Part shown: in pieces, positions 1 to 10,556 of the stretch
Position numbering within the stretch: position 1 is the stretch's first letter
Layout of the letters: every line of letters starts with the position of its first letter
NCBI GenBank assembly: GCA_937899645.1
Contig: CALCCD010000127.1
Coordinates: forward strand, 1-64,000
Reading direction: 5' to 3'
Length of the DNA: 64,000 nt
Source: an uncultured cyanobacterium
Lineage (GTDB): Bacteria > Cyanobacteriota > Cyanobacteriia > Cyanobacteriales > Geitlerinemataceae
The notes under the pieces: generated by a model
Database searches by the model: none
Told to the model about the DNA's origin: nothing
What the model saw: only the letters and a program-made list of their open reading frames with translations
Position numbers and translations under genes: made by a program

Positions 1-48
1 TGCTTTTGAGGCGACCGACCTAAGTAAAACTACTTATTCAGAAGTCCT

Positions 49-1140
49 CTAAGAGTGGGACATGCGGGGCACGAGATCCTGCGTCAGCGCCGCCGAACAG
101 GACAAAATCTGCGAGTCCGCCGTAGACACCACCGCCGCAAAAATCCCGGCCAGCACCACGCCAACCCCCAGCGCGGGCAGCATCTCCATCGCCATCTGCG
201 GCAGCGCCAGCTCCGGATCGCCGCCGTCCATCAGCGTCGGCAGCAGCACCCGCGCCCCGAGGCCGACCAAGACCGCAGCCGCCGAAAACAACACGTAAGA
301 AACGGCGTAAATATTGCGCGTGATGCCCATATTCTTGGCATCGTCCACCGCCATCGCGCGCACCATAATGTGCGGCTGACCGGTGACGCCCACCCCGGCA
401 AACAGCCAGCCCAGCAGATACAACCCGAACCCGTACTGGGTGTCCTGCGGCATAAAGCTCGTGAGCGCGGGGTCGATATCGCCGAGCTGCTGCCACAGTC
501 CGCCGAACCCACCGCAGGCCACAACCGTCACCGCCACCATCGCAAACATCGCGATCGTCATCACCAGCGACTGGAGCGCGTCCGTCCAAATCGAGGCGCG
601 AATCCCGCCGGAGAAGCAGTAGGCCAGAATAATCGCCGTGCCCAGAATGATGCCGGTGTTGTAGTTCCAGCCAAAGATCGCGTGGAGCGCCTTGCTGCCT
701 GCCAGAAGCTGTCCGGCGGCGTACGTCCCCAGAAAGGCGATCGTCATAATGGCGGAGATAACGGCAATCGGACGATTTTGGCGATCGTCACCACCGGCCA
801 AAAACGCCCCGATCGTCTCCGAACTGTTGGCCTCCGACAGCACCCGCAGGCGCTTGTTCACCACAAACCAGATGAAATAGTCCCCCACAAACCAGCCCAC
901 CAGCGGCCAGACGGTGACGATGCCAAGCTGGTACGTCCAGCCGATCCAGCTAATAAACATGCCGCCGCTGTGGGTCGTCGCAAACGCCGACAGGCCGATC
1001 GTCCAGGGGTTGACGTCCCGGCTGGCGAGCAAATAGTCCTCCGTCGTGCTTTGCTTGCGGGACGCGGCATAGATACCCACCCCGGTAAACAACAGCAGAA
1101 AAGCAACAAAGCTCGTAGCGATTAGGGCTGTTTGAGACAT
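49..1140 (-). pseudogene. Sodium:solute symporter (SSS/PutP-like), 3' end missing
   Basis: The frame encodes 363 residues of a sodium:solute symporter, an inner-membrane protein that couples Na+ influx to uptake of a small solute. The family signature near the end (FAAVVSTADSQILSCSAALTQDL) is visible in part as STADSQILSCSAALTQDL at about residues 339-356, and many hydrophobic helices precede it. PutP-type proteins run about 480-500 residues, so the last third is missing. A stop follows the signature within six codons, and the remaining 48 bases to the window edge look different and AT-richer. The break therefore looks like an insertion or rearrangement point near position 55, but the missing part may lie outside the window. 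The substrate cannot be assigned. Confidence 0.75.
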
Positions 1141-1249
1141 AGACCCTCAGGGGTGTCGGTGGACGCTGGCAACACACAGACGGTACAACGTTGAGCGATC
1201 GCTACAATGTCAATAAATCTACACCTGCCACCAAGGCCGCGCGATCGCG

Positions 1250-1861
1250 ATGGGGAGTCGAAAAAACTTTTCGAGTTTTACCCTGCCCGAAGCCTACAAG
1301 CTCCTCGGCATCGAAACTCTGCAACCCTGGACATTTACCGCCGAGCCCCAGCCGATCGGCGACTTCTTCACCCAGCGCCTCCGCCGCCTTCAGAAAAACT
1401 TCGACCTCCGCAGCTATGAAAAATCGAAAGAGCTGCTAATCGATGCCTACTGCGAAGAAGCGCTCGACCCGCTGGATTCGTTAAAGATCTGGAAAGGTGC
1501 GGTGATCGACAGCGATCGCGCCAAAGGCAACGCCGACTATCTCATCGCCCAACGCCGAGACTATCTAGAGTATCCATTCCTCTGTGTCGTCGAAGCCAAA
1601 AAAGACGACTTCGAGCAAGGCTTAGCGCAGTGTTTGGCGGAAATGTACGCATGTCAGTGGCAGAACCGAGCCGCCGACCGGGCGATCGACGTCTTCGGCA
1701 TCGTAACCAACGCCACCGCCTGGCAGTTCTACCAGCTAACGGAGAACGGTGCGGTATACGAGAGTCGCCCTTATACCAGCGGCGACCCCGCTCAGCTCTT
1801 GGGCGTGTTGGCGCATATCTTTCGACTGTGTGCCGCAACCGTTGCTTCGTCGGCGCAATAG
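1250..1861 (+). CDS. Conserved cyanobacterial hypothetical, PD-(D/E)XK nuclease-like fold
   Basis: This 203-residue protein resembles cyanobacterial proteins with a restriction-endonuclease-like fold. The segment FLCVVEAKKDDFEQGLAQC, around residues 104-122, has the E-x-K of a PD-(D/E)XK core (VVEAKKD) with a candidate upstream Asp (NADYLI). The following helix GLAQCLAEMYACQ and the strand DVFGIVTNATAWQFYQL fit this family. No DNA-binding or partner gene is adjacent, so its job as a nuclease is inferred from the fold only. The ATG is the first in frame; no strong ribosome site is seen. It lies divergent from the broken symporter. Confidence 0.75.
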   Translation: MGSRKNFSSFTLPEAYKLLGIETLQPWTFTAEPQPIGDFFTQRLRRLQKNFDLRSYEKSKELLIDAYCEEALDPLDSLKIWKGAVIDSDRAKGNADYLIAQRRDYLEYPFLCVVEAKKDDFEQGLAQCLAEMYACQWQNRAADRAIDVFGIVTNATAWQFYQLTENGAVYESRPYTSGDPAQLLGVLAHIFRLCAATVASSAQ

Positions 1862-1970
1862 CCCGAACCGAATGACAAGGGCGTGCATCCGTACGAGTTT
1901 GCGATCGAGCCGCCTTTTCGTTCTCGATAAACTGAGGAAGTCAGCGAATCCACACACCCACGGATAATCC

Positions 1971-3071
1971 ATGACGACTTCCCCGAATCTGCTCGGTTCC
2001 TTCACCCTGGGCGATCTCGAACTGCAAAATCGCGTCGTGCTCGCGCCCCTGACCCGCGCCCGCTCCGGCCCCGATCGCGTCCCCAACGCGCTGATGGCCG
2101 AGTACTACGCCCAGCGCGCCGACGGCAACCTGCTGATTAGCGAAGCCACCGTCGTCTCCCAGCAGGGCATCGGCTGGCAGGACAGCCCCGGCATCTATAA
2201 CGACGCGCAGATTGCGGGCTGGAAACTCGTCACCGATCGCGTCCACGCGGCGGGCGGCAAAATCTTCTTGCAGCTCTGGCACTGCGGCCGTGCCTCCCAC
2301 AGTGACTTCCACGACGGTCAGCTTCCTGTCTCCGCCTCGGCGATCGCGATCGGCGGCGACCAAATCCACACCCCCGAAGGCAAAAAAGACTATGAAACGC
2401 CCCGCGCCCTGACCACCGAAGAAGTCGCCGCCGTCGTCGAGGACTACCGCGCCGCCGCCCAGCGCGCCAAAGACGCAGGCTTCGATGGCGTCGAAGTCCA
2501 CTGCGCCAACGGCTACCTGATTAACCAGTTCCTCGACTCCAAAACCAACAAGCGCGACGATCGGTACGGCGGCAGCCTCGAAAATCGCTGCCGCTTTATG
2601 CTCGAAGTCGTCGAAGCCGTGCTGAGCATCTGGCCGAGCAACCGCGTCGGCGCGCGCCTCTCGCCCAACGGCGTCTTTAACGATATGGGCGCACCGGACT
2701 ACCGCGAAACGTTCCTCCACGCCGCGCAGCAGCTCGACACCTTTAAGCTGGGCTACCTGCACGTGATGGACGGCCTGGGCTTCGGGTTCCACGAGCTGGG
2801 CGAGCCGATGACGCTGCCGGAGTTTCGATCGGTATTCTCCGGTGCGCTGATCGGCAACTGCGGCTACACCCAGGAAACCGCCGAAGCCGCGATCGCGGGC
2901 GGCAACGCCGACCTAATCGCCTTCGGTCGCCCCTATATCAGCAACCCCGACCTGGTCGCCCGCTTTGCCAACGGCTGGGATCTCGCGCCGGAAGCGGAGA
3001 TGAGCGACTGGTATAACCCCGCCGGAGCCGAGGGCTACACTGACTTCCCAACCTACGACCCGGCGGCGTAG
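1971..3071 (+). CDS. Alkene reductase, Old Yellow Enzyme family
   Basis: This 366-residue FMN oxidoreductase reduces the C=C bond of activated alkenes (enones, nitro compounds) with NAD(P)H. The TIM-barrel landmarks are in order: LGDLELQNRVVLAPLTRAR at the N-terminus, LQLWHCGRASH near residue 100, DGVEVHCANGYLINQFL near residue 175, the RYGGSLENRCRF motif near residue 200, and the C-terminal phosphate-binding loop IAFGRPYISNPDL. Length is normal for the class (about 360). It is convergent with the PEBP-like gene 18 bases downstream. The physiological substrate is unknown; in cyanobacteria these enzymes are usually treated as general stress or detoxification reductases. Confidence 0.92.
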   Translation: MTTSPNLLGSFTLGDLELQNRVVLAPLTRARSGPDRVPNALMAEYYAQRADGNLLISEATVVSQQGIGWQDSPGIYNDAQIAGWKLVTDRVHAAGGKIFLQLWHCGRASHSDFHDGQLPVSASAIAIGGDQIHTPEGKKDYETPRALTTEEVAAVVEDYRAAAQRAKDAGFDGVEVHCANGYLINQFLDSKTNKRDDRYGGSLENRCRFMLEVVEAVLSIWPSNRVGARLSPNGVFNDMGAPDYRETFLHAAQQLDTFKLGYLHVMDGLGFGFHELGEPMTLPEFRSVFSGALIGNCGYTQETAEAAIAGGNADLIAFGRPYISNPDLVARFANGWDLAPEAEMSDWYNPAGAEGYTDFPTYDPAA

Positions 3072-3088
3072 CTACTTTCGCAAGGCCT

Positions 3089-3631
3089 TTAGCGGTGGTA
3101 AATCGCGGTGATGCTGGCGCTGTCGATCGCGTTGGCGCGCACCATATAGCCCGCCAGCGCATTGCTCGCATCTTCCGGCAGCTCCAGGCTCTCGGTACCC
3201 AGCGCGTACACCGTGAAGATGTAGCGGTGGACTTCACCCGGCGGCGGACACGCGCCACCGAAGCCAACTGCACCATAGTCGTTGCGGAGTTCCATCGCGC
3301 CCTCGGGCAGCTCGCCAGAAGCGCTCGCGTCTTGCCCGAGCGAAACCGTCGAGGCGGGAAGATTCACCACCTGCCAGTGCCACCATCCCGAACCCGTCGG
3401 CGCGTCGGGGTCGTACGCCGCGATCGCAAAGCTCTTCGTTCCCTCCGGCGCGCCCGACCAAGACAGTTGCGGAGACTGGTTGTCGCCTTCGCATCCGAAC
3501 CCCTGAAATACGTGAGCGTTCGAGAGCTTTTCGCCTTCCGAGATATCCGTGCTGCTTAGGGTGAAGTCCTCTGCCAATGCCGGAGAAGCAGCGCCGAGCA
3601 GCAGGATAAGCGCCGCAAGCTGACTACGCAT
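3089..3631 (-). CDS. YbhB/YbcL family PEBP-like protein (secreted)
   Basis: This 180-residue protein belongs to the phosphatidylethanolamine-binding (Raf kinase inhibitor-like) family. A signal peptide is clear (LAALILLLGAASPALAEDF, cleavage expected after ALA at about residue 20). The core motifs are SPQLSWSGAPEGTKSFAIA, the ligand-pocket stretch DPDAPTGSGWWHW, and GGACPPPGEVHRYIFTVYAL. The bacterial members have no settled function. The secretion signal places it in the periplasm. It is monocistronic on this strand. Confidence 0.88.
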   Translation of the reverse strand: MRSQLAALILLLGAASPALAEDFTLSSTDISEGEKLSNAHVFQGFGCEGDNQSPQLSWSGAPEGTKSFAIAAYDPDAPTGSGWWHWQVVNLPASTVSLGQDASASGELPEGAMELRNDYGAVGFGGACPPPGEVHRYIFTVYALGTESLELPEDASNALAGYMVRANAIDSASITAIYHR

Positions 3632-3722
3632 GATTTCAATCCTCGATCGGGGTACGGCCTGAATTTATCAGGGATATTTCGGCCACACTTTCGCAAATCG
3701 AGCAAAAACTATCGAAAAACGC

Positions 3723-4538
3723 TCAATCTTCCGATCGATCTTCAACCTTGCGGATTTCGCTGGGGTTGAGTCCAAACCGCTTCTTGAACGAGTCCGAGAA
3801 ATGCGAGGAAGTCTTAAACCCACAAGTGAAAGCGATATCGGCCACGGGAGTATCCGTTGATTGCAGCAAACTCAGCCCCTGTTCGAGTCGCGTATTTTGC
3901 AGGATTTTCGAGAAGCCCTGCCCGGATTCGGCCAGCCAGCGCCGCATCGTCGCTTCGCTGACTGCGAAGTGTTTTGCAACTTCGCTCGATCGCCAGGGGT
4001 GCGTTAGATCGGTTTGGATCAGTCGCCTCACCTTACTCAGCGGCTTGTCTTCTGCATGGGGCGAAAGATAAATGCCACGGCTTTTTAGCCAGACTAAGGG
4101 TTCGAGCAGTCGGTATTGCCGGATGGGCTCGGGTATGTTCGGATCGCTCAGCGTGTCACGCACGGCGTTCAAGATTTGGGCGGACTCGGCTTGGCAGTCG
4201 CTCGCAAGCTGTATGCCCGCCGATCGGGGTGTGGGCTTGTCGTTCGCGAACACCGCCTCGATCGCGCGGAGCGAGAAGCAAACGCCCGTAGCGCGGTAGT
4301 TTTCCCGCAGCACAGGTCGGTTTTCGAGCGTCACCACAGACCCCATCGGAAAGACGATCGCATCGCCAACCTCTCCCACCAGTTCGCCATTAATCGGGCA
4401 CAAGACACGCTTGCTGCCAGTGTGCACCAAGATAAGGACTGTGCTTTGAAAATAGAGATCGACGAACGTTGCGGCTTTCGCCTGGGCAATGGGCAGCAGG
4501 AATATATCTCGATCGACATTCCTATTGAGTTGGCTCAT
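3723..4538 (-). CDS. AraC family transcriptional regulator
   Basis: This is a 271-residue regulator with an N-terminal sensing region and a C-terminal double helix-turn-helix. The C-terminal block LTHPWRSSEVAKHFAVSEATMRR is the first HTH, and VADIAFTCGFKTSSHFSDSFKK followed by RFGLNPSEIRK is the second HTH with the AraC signature. The frame is open to 4586, but a strong ribosome site (AGGAGGT) sits six bases before the ATG at 4538, which fixes the start there. The effector and target are not evident; the neighbours (PEBP-like gene downstream, argJ divergent) give no clear clue. Confidence 0.9.
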   Translation of the reverse strand: MSQLNRNVDRDIFLLPIAQAKAATFVDLYFQSTVLILVHTGSKRVLCPINGELVGEVGDAIVFPMGSVVTLENRPVLRENYRATGVCFSLRAIEAVFANDKPTPRSAGIQLASDCQAESAQILNAVRDTLSDPNIPEPIRQYRLLEPLVWLKSRGIYLSPHAEDKPLSKVRRLIQTDLTHPWRSSEVAKHFAVSEATMRRWLAESGQGFSKILQNTRLEQGLSLLQSTDTPVADIAFTCGFKTSSHFSDSFKKRFGLNPSEIRKVEDRSED

Positions 4539-4583
4539 TAGACCTCCTGCGCGAGAAATTCGAGTGTGGACAGACGCAGCCTC

Positions 4584-4616
4584 CAAAGCTCGGCCAAAGC
4601 TCGGCCAAAGCTCAGC
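4584..4616. repeat. Three tandem 11-bp units upstream of araC-type gene
   Basis: The unit CAAAGCTCGGC occurs three times in direct succession, the last with one mismatch (CAAAGCTCAGC). It lies in the divergent region between the AraC regulator and argJ, about 50 bases upstream of the regulator start. It could be a set of operator half-sites or simple slippage; the sequence does not decide. Confidence 0.6.
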
Positions 4617-4813
4617 GCTCGCATCCCGACGGCGGGCCCGGCTTGTCGAGGTCTACTGTTCAGCCGGATTTCCCCGGTTCCCACACTATCGCGCGCGAAC
4701 GTTAGGCCGGTGCTGCATCGGGATATTCGAGAGAGCGATCGCGAATCGCCGAGGCGAAAAAGCCAGTGATATAATCCGCCACGAACTTGCAACGAAAGGG
4801 AGCTTTTGGGACT

Positions 4814-6061
4814 GTGGCTGACTGGAAAATCATCTCGGGTGGCGTCACCGCAGCCCAAGGCTTCCGCGCCGCCGGTATCGCTGCTGGGCTCAAACCCTCC
4901 GGTGCGAAAGACCTCGCCGCGATCGTCTCGGACGTTGACGCGATCGCGGCGGGCGTGTTCACCACCACCCAGGTGCGCGCCGCCTGCGTAGACTACAGCC
5001 ACCAAAAGCTCCAGGGCAAAGCCCCCCGCGCCCGAGCGATACTCTGCAACGCCGGTCAGGCCAACGCGGCCACCGGTGAAGCAGGCTGGGCGGACGCCGT
5101 CGAAAGCGCCGAACAGTTCGGACAGGCGATGGCGATTCCCGTCGATCGCATCCTGCTGGCCTCCACCGGTGTCATCGGCCAGCGCATCAAGATAAAAGAG
5201 TTCATCGACGGCATCCCGACACTAGTGTCCTCGCTCTCAGAAGATGGTGGCGCAGACGCTGCCCAGGCGATTATTACGACCGACCTGGTGACGAAGGAAA
5301 TCGCGATCGAGGCGCAATTCGGCGATCGCACCGTGCGGATGGGCGGTACGTCCAAAGGCTCGGGGATGATTCACCCGAACATGGCGACGATGCTCGGGTT
5401 CGTCACCTGCGATGCGGCGGTGTCGTCCGGCCTCTGGCAGGAGATGCTCTCGCGCGCGGCGGACAAGAGCTTCAACCAAATCACCGTCGATGGCGACACC
5501 AGCACCAACGATACCCTCTACGCTCTCGCTAACGGCCAGTCGCGGACCCCGGCGATCACCAGCCCCGGCCCCGATGCCGATAAGCTCGAAGCGATGTTGA
5601 CCTTTGTGTGTCAGCACCTGGCTAAGGCGATCGCCCGCGACGGCGAAGGCGCGACCTGCCTCGTCGAAGTCGAAGTCACCGGAGCCGATAGCGATGACGA
5701 TGCCCGCAAAGTTGCCCGGACGATCGCCGGTTCCTCATTGGTGAAGTCGGCGATCTTCGGTCGCGACCCGAACTGGGGACGCATCGCAGCCGCTGCCGGT
5801 CGCGCGGGCGTGCGCTTCTCGCAGGACACCCTAGCCGTAACCCTGGGCGAGTTCGCGCTGATGAAGAACGGTCAGCCGCTGGAGTTCGATCGCGACGCCG
5901 CCAGCAAGTACCTCAAAGCCACTGCCGAAGACGGCGAATATCTAAAAACCGACACGGTGAAAATCGGCGTCAGCGTCGGGATTGGCAGCGGGTCGGGCAT
6001 CGCCTGGGGCTGCGACCTCAGCTACGACTACGTGCGGATTAACGCCGAATACACCACCTAA
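4814..6061 (+). CDS. argJ: Bifunctional ornithine acetyltransferase/N-acetylglutamate synthase ArgJ
   Basis: ArgJ moves the acetyl group from N-acetylornithine to glutamate, recycling acetyl in arginine synthesis, and can also make N-acetylglutamate from acetyl-CoA. The self-cleavage site is in KGSGMIHPNMATMLGF: the chain is cut between Ala191 and Thr192, and Thr192 becomes the nucleophile. GRDPNWGRIAAAAGRAG is the second family motif. A GTG at 4814 is preferred because AAGGGAG lies about 11 bases upstream; the frame itself opens at a TTG at 4787. This gives 415 residues, normal for the family. The stop lies four bases before the mazG start, so the two are probably co-transcribed. Arginine supply also links it to cphA at 52 kb. 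Confidence 0.95.
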   Translation: MADWKIISGGVTAAQGFRAAGIAAGLKPSGAKDLAAIVSDVDAIAAGVFTTTQVRAACVDYSHQKLQGKAPRARAILCNAGQANAATGEAGWADAVESAEQFGQAMAIPVDRILLASTGVIGQRIKIKEFIDGIPTLVSSLSEDGGADAAQAIITTDLVTKEIAIEAQFGDRTVRMGGTSKGSGMIHPNMATMLGFVTCDAAVSSGLWQEMLSRAADKSFNQITVDGDTSTNDTLYALANGQSRTPAITSPGPDADKLEAMLTFVCQHLAKAIARDGEGATCLVEVEVTGADSDDDARKVARTIAGSSLVKSAIFGRDPNWGRIAAAAGRAGVRFSQDTLAVTLGEFALMKNGQPLEFDRDAASKYLKATAEDGEYLKTDTVKIGVSVGIGSGSGIAWGCDLSYDYVRINAEYTT

Positions 6062-6065
6062 CACC

Positions 6066-6914
6066 GTGACCGACTCCAGCCCGAATCTGTCGCCTCAGCT
6101 TGCGGCGCTTCAGCGCGCGATCGAGGTTGTGGCCAAACTCCGCGACCCGGACGGCGGCTGCCCCTGGGATCTCGAACAAACGCCCCAGTCGCTGATTCCC
6201 TACATCATCGAAGAAGCCTACGAAACCGTCGATGCCCTGCGGCGCGGCGACTCGGGCGACATTTCCGAAGAGCTGGGCGACTTGTTGCTGCAAGTGCTGC
6301 TGCAATCACAGATCGCCAGCGAAACCGGAGACTTCGACCTGAGCCACGTTGCCAACGGCATTGCCGACAAGCTGATCCGCCGCCACCCACATGTCTTCGG
6401 CGATGTGGAAGCAAACACGCCCGATCGCGTGCGCGAGCAGTGGGAAGACATTAAGGCTCAGGAAAAAGCAGCGAAAGGCCAGACCGAACAACCGGGAATC
6501 GCCGCCAAGCTCGATCGCGACAGCCGCACCCTACCGCCACTGGCCTCAACGATGAAAATCTCGCGCAAAGCCGCCACAGTCGGCTTCGAGTGGGACAGCG
6601 TCGAAGGCGTCTGGGAGAAGTTCAACGAAGAACTGGACGAGTGGCACGCGGCAATCGACAACGAATCGAAAGCCCGACAGCAAGAGGAGCTAGGCGATCT
6701 GCTATTCACCGTCGTCAACCTGGCACGCTGGTACGACCTCGATCCGGAAGCCGCGCTCCAGGGCAGCAACCAGCGCTTCGTGCAGCGTTTCGGCATGGTC
6801 GAACAGGCGCTCGATCGTCCGTTGACAGACTATTCCCTGGAAGAGATCGAAGCCATCTGGCAAGAAGCCAAACGCAAACTCAAGCAAACAAGGCCAATGA
6901 GTCAAGACAAATGA
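6066..6914 (+). CDS. mazG: Nucleoside triphosphate pyrophosphohydrolase MazG
   Basis: MazG hydrolyses (d)NTPs to NMP and pyrophosphate, cleaning the nucleotide pool and affecting ppGpp levels in some bacteria. The tandem MazG domains are visible: the first has CPWDLEQTPQSL then the metal-binding EEAYET...EELGDLLLQV, the second has ESKARQQEELGDLLFTVVNL. The likely start is a GTG four bases after argJ, giving 282 residues; the frame extends upstream inside argJ but that part does not resemble the family. The stop codon overlaps the left end of an interspersed repeat at 6911-6956. Confidence 0.93.
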   Translation: MTDSSPNLSPQLAALQRAIEVVAKLRDPDGGCPWDLEQTPQSLIPYIIEEAYETVDALRRGDSGDISEELGDLLLQVLLQSQIASETGDFDLSHVANGIADKLIRRHPHVFGDVEANTPDRVREQWEDIKAQEKAAKGQTEQPGIAAKLDRDSRTLPPLASTMKISRKAATVGFEWDSVEGVWEKFNEELDEWHAAIDNESKARQQEELGDLLFTVVNLARWYDLDPEAALQGSNQRFVQRFGMVEQALDRPLTDYSLEEIEAIWQEAKRKLKQTRPMSQDK

Positions 6915-6956
6915 GCGCTGCGCGAAGGCTACGCCAACGACAGGCTCAGTGCTCAT
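6911..6956 (-). repeat. Interspersed repeat, CGTTGGCGTAGCCTTCGC family (copy A)
   Basis: On the minus strand this reads ACTGAGC..GTCGTTGGCGTAGCCTTCGC. The same core recurs at 39801-39850, 42315-42346 and, degenerate, 48291-48327. The ends ATGAGC and GCTCAT are complementary. It lies directly at the mazG stop. Confidence 0.7.
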
Positions 6957-6963
6957 CGGTGTT

Positions 6964-7485
6964 TCAGTCGGCATCGACGATTTCGTACCGGCATCGATCG
7001 CGCGCGCTAAACACGTGCGTGAAGTGGTCGATCTCGTTCGTATCGCTTAGCTCCAGATTGTAAAAGTCGATCGGCTCGCCCTCGAAATACGGCCCCGCGT
7101 GCCACGTGCCGCGATCGAGCTTAATAAAACAGTCCCCCGGAACCTTAAACACGCGCAGTAAATCGCGATCGGGCTCCTCGCTCGTCTCGTCCGGCGGCGC
7201 AACCCCAATCCACCAGTCGCGACCGTTCAGCGACCCGAGACATTGCGTACAGCGCCCGTGGCGCGTAATGCGATCGAACCCTCGCCCCTTCGCCTCCAGA
7301 CGCATGATGTAAAAACGCGGCGTCCCCGCACTCAGATCGAGCTGCGCGTCCGTCTCATCAAAGCGCTTGCCATCCTCGCCCGCCGCGATGACCTGCCCGT
7401 AAACCGCAAAAGCCTCCGACGAAATCGGCTCGGCGATAATCGATCGCGTCACCAATTTGTCCGACTCTATTTCCAACGCGCCCAT
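6964..7485 (-). CDS. Ureidoglycolate lyase family protein (AllA-like)
   Basis: The 173-residue product matches the AllA family, cupin-fold enzymes that split ureidoglycolate into glyoxylate and urea in purine breakdown. Family traits visible are the ISSEAFAVYGQVI start, the central RITRHGRCTQCLGSL, and VFKVPGDCFIKLDRGTWHAGPYF with the conserved GTWHAGP near the C-terminus. The frame opens at a TTG (7509); the ATG at 7485 is preferred because AGAGGA sits nine bases ahead. No other allantoin genes are adjacent, so the exact substrate is uncertain. Confidence 0.85.
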   Translation of the reverse strand: MGALEIESDKLVTRSIIAEPISSEAFAVYGQVIAAGEDGKRFDETDAQLDLSAGTPRFYIMRLEAKGRGFDRITRHGRCTQCLGSLNGRDWWIGVAPPDETSEEPDRDLLRVFKVPGDCFIKLDRGTWHAGPYFEGEPIDFYNLELSDTNEIDHFTHVFSARDRCRYEIVDAD

Positions 7486-7585
7486 CGCCGCAAATCCTCT
7501 CATTTTCAACCGTCAGCAACGCCGCAAACCCAATCACCGCGTGGTTTATCCCCAACGTCCGTGCAGTCTGCACCTTCAGTGGTAG

Positions 7586-9115
<1,530 letters not shown>

Positions 9116-9352
9116 AGATAGAGCCGATCGAGCGATTTGCTTTGGTATCTGCCCAGTTGGTACGTGCCGAAGAGCGGGGAAGTGGCGATCGGCATCGATC
9201 GATGCCGAATTGCCATCACCCCAGTCGCAATATGCTGAACTCGTGCCGTGCCGTGGCGGGATGCGAGCGCTAGACTTACGCGCCGCCGACCGTTACGGCT
9301 CGAAAAATTATTTTTACAGACGTTTCTGAGATCGCTACGATCGATACAAGTT

Positions 9353-9754
9353 ATGGCATTACAAGTACGAGTCATCGCTCCCGACAAGACGGTTTGGGAT
9401 GCGGAGGCTCAAGAAGTCGTTCTACCGAGCACGACCGGACAGCTCGGTATTCTCGGCGGTCACGCGCCGCTGCTCAGCGCCCTTGATACAGGCGTCATGC
9501 GCGTGCGCTCGGGTGGCGATTGGTCGTCGATCGTACTGATGGGCGGCTTTGCAGAAGTCGATGACAACTGCGTGACAATTCTTGTCAACGGCGCTGAAAC
9601 CGGCGACGGCATCGACCTAGACTCCGCAAAGTCGGAGTACGAAAGCGCCCAGGCGCAAACCGAGTCGGCTTCGACAAAGCAAGAACAAATTCAAGCCAAG
9701 CAGGCGCTCAAGCGCGCTCGCGCTCGCTTTCAGGCGGCGGGCGGCATGTCCTAG
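9353..9754 (+). CDS. atpC: F1 ATP synthase epsilon subunit
   Basis: The epsilon subunit (133 residues) links the rotor to the catalytic head and inhibits wasteful ATP hydrolysis. The N-terminal beta-sandwich ([47 protein letters not shown]) and the two-helix C-terminal arm ([16 protein letters not shown]) are clear. The ATG at 9353 is chosen because family similarity begins there; the frame extends upstream without resemblance. A hairpin at 9834-9865 probably ends the atpB-atpC transcript. Confidence 0.97.
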   Translation: MALQVRVIAPDKTVWDAEAQEVVLPSTTGQLGILGGHAPLLSALDTGVMRVRSGGDWSSIVLMGGFAEVDDNCVTILVNGAETGDGIDLDSAKSEYESAQAQTESASTKQEQIQAKQALKRARARFQAAGGMS

Positions 9755-9833
9755 GCGAAGTCCCAAGGGCAGCTTCGAGACGAGCTGGCCGGACTGGCCG
9801 ATCGCGCCAAAGCGAAAAAATTCTGCTTTCGAT

Positions 9834-9865
9834 CGAAAAGAGGTGCAGCACTGCGTCTCTTTTCG
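9834..9865 (+). terminator. Hairpin terminator after atpC
   Basis: CGAAAAGAG pairs with CTCTTTTCG, with a further GCAG/CTGC pairing inside. The right arm carries a run of four T. It lies between atpC (+) and the end of a convergent minus-strand gene, so it may serve both. Confidence 0.6.
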
Positions 9866-9928
9866 TCGTTACTGGCGGTGGTTTTGGGCTGTGCCCGCCC
9901 GGCTCCGCAGCCCGCGTTCCAAACCGCG

Positions 9929-10213
9929 CTACGCCTGCCGCCAGTTGCCGCGCGTCATTGCCGTGACGCGCTCGCTGTTAGCAAACAGGAAGCTGCCGGT
10001 GATGCCCGAACAGGGTGGATCGATTTCAATTTTGACGATCGCGTCGGTTTTGATACACACCGTCTGGTCGGCAAGCTGAAACACCAAAAGCGGCGCGTCG
10101 AGGGAAGCCTGAAGCTGCTGGAAAAGCATCTCCGGGCTTATCGGTAGGCTAAATGACTCGCTGTCATCGGTGTTGAGATGAAACGTCACCTGGGTGATGG
10201 CGGTAGATGTCAT
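9929..10213 (-). CDS. Conserved hypothetical protein, 94 residues
   Basis: The start is set by GGAGG four bases before the ATG at 10213; the frame runs on upstream but that part is not protein-like. The protein begins MTSTAITQVTFHLNTDD and has alternating strands and a short helix (SPEMLFQQLQAS), with a C-terminal SFLFANSERVTAMTRGNWRQ. I do not recognise a named domain. It is convergent with the ATP synthase genes and divergent from PBP1A, and has no obvious partner. Confidence 0.7.
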   Translation of the reverse strand: MTSTAITQVTFHLNTDDSESFSLPISPEMLFQQLQASLDAPLLVFQLADQTVCIKTDAIVKIEIDPPCSGITGSFLFANSERVTAMTRGNWRQA

Positions 10214-10556
10214 AGTGCCTCCCAAATTAGAAGATAGATCGGAACAACAAGCCCAAACAGCACGGCGAGAAAATTCGGGCCGAATCCCGCCCAATCCTAG
10301 CGCTAACCGAATCGAGTCTGCTGCGGGTGTTACATCGGTCGGATCGAAAAACGCTCCGGATGGGCGCGCACCCCGCCCGAAGCTGGCTGCTATCGGGCGA
10401 ATCGGCGCGTAAACACGCGGCAAAGTGCAGTCGCTGCAGCTGGCTAATTTGCATGGCTGATTCGCATGGCTGATTCGCATTCTCGACTCGTAAACTAGTA
10501 TTGATGAACGCGATCGCCATAAATCGCGTTCGAGAGTTGTCAGTGGGGAAAAGTTC
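10214..10556. other. Divergent intergenic region upstream of PBP1A
   Basis: This 343-base gap separates the 94-residue hypothetical (-) from PBP1A (+) and should hold both promoters. It contains two tandem 13-bp units GCATGGCTGATTC at 10451-10476 followed by a third partial unit. I see no gene in it. Confidence 0.5.

Noticed and set aside
38-589. Minus-strand frame of 183 codons at the left edge
   Set aside because: Gly/Arg-rich shadow of the symporter frame with no protein features.
4787-4813. TTG start for argJ
   Set aside because: The added residues are not family-like and the ribosome site fits the GTG at 4814.
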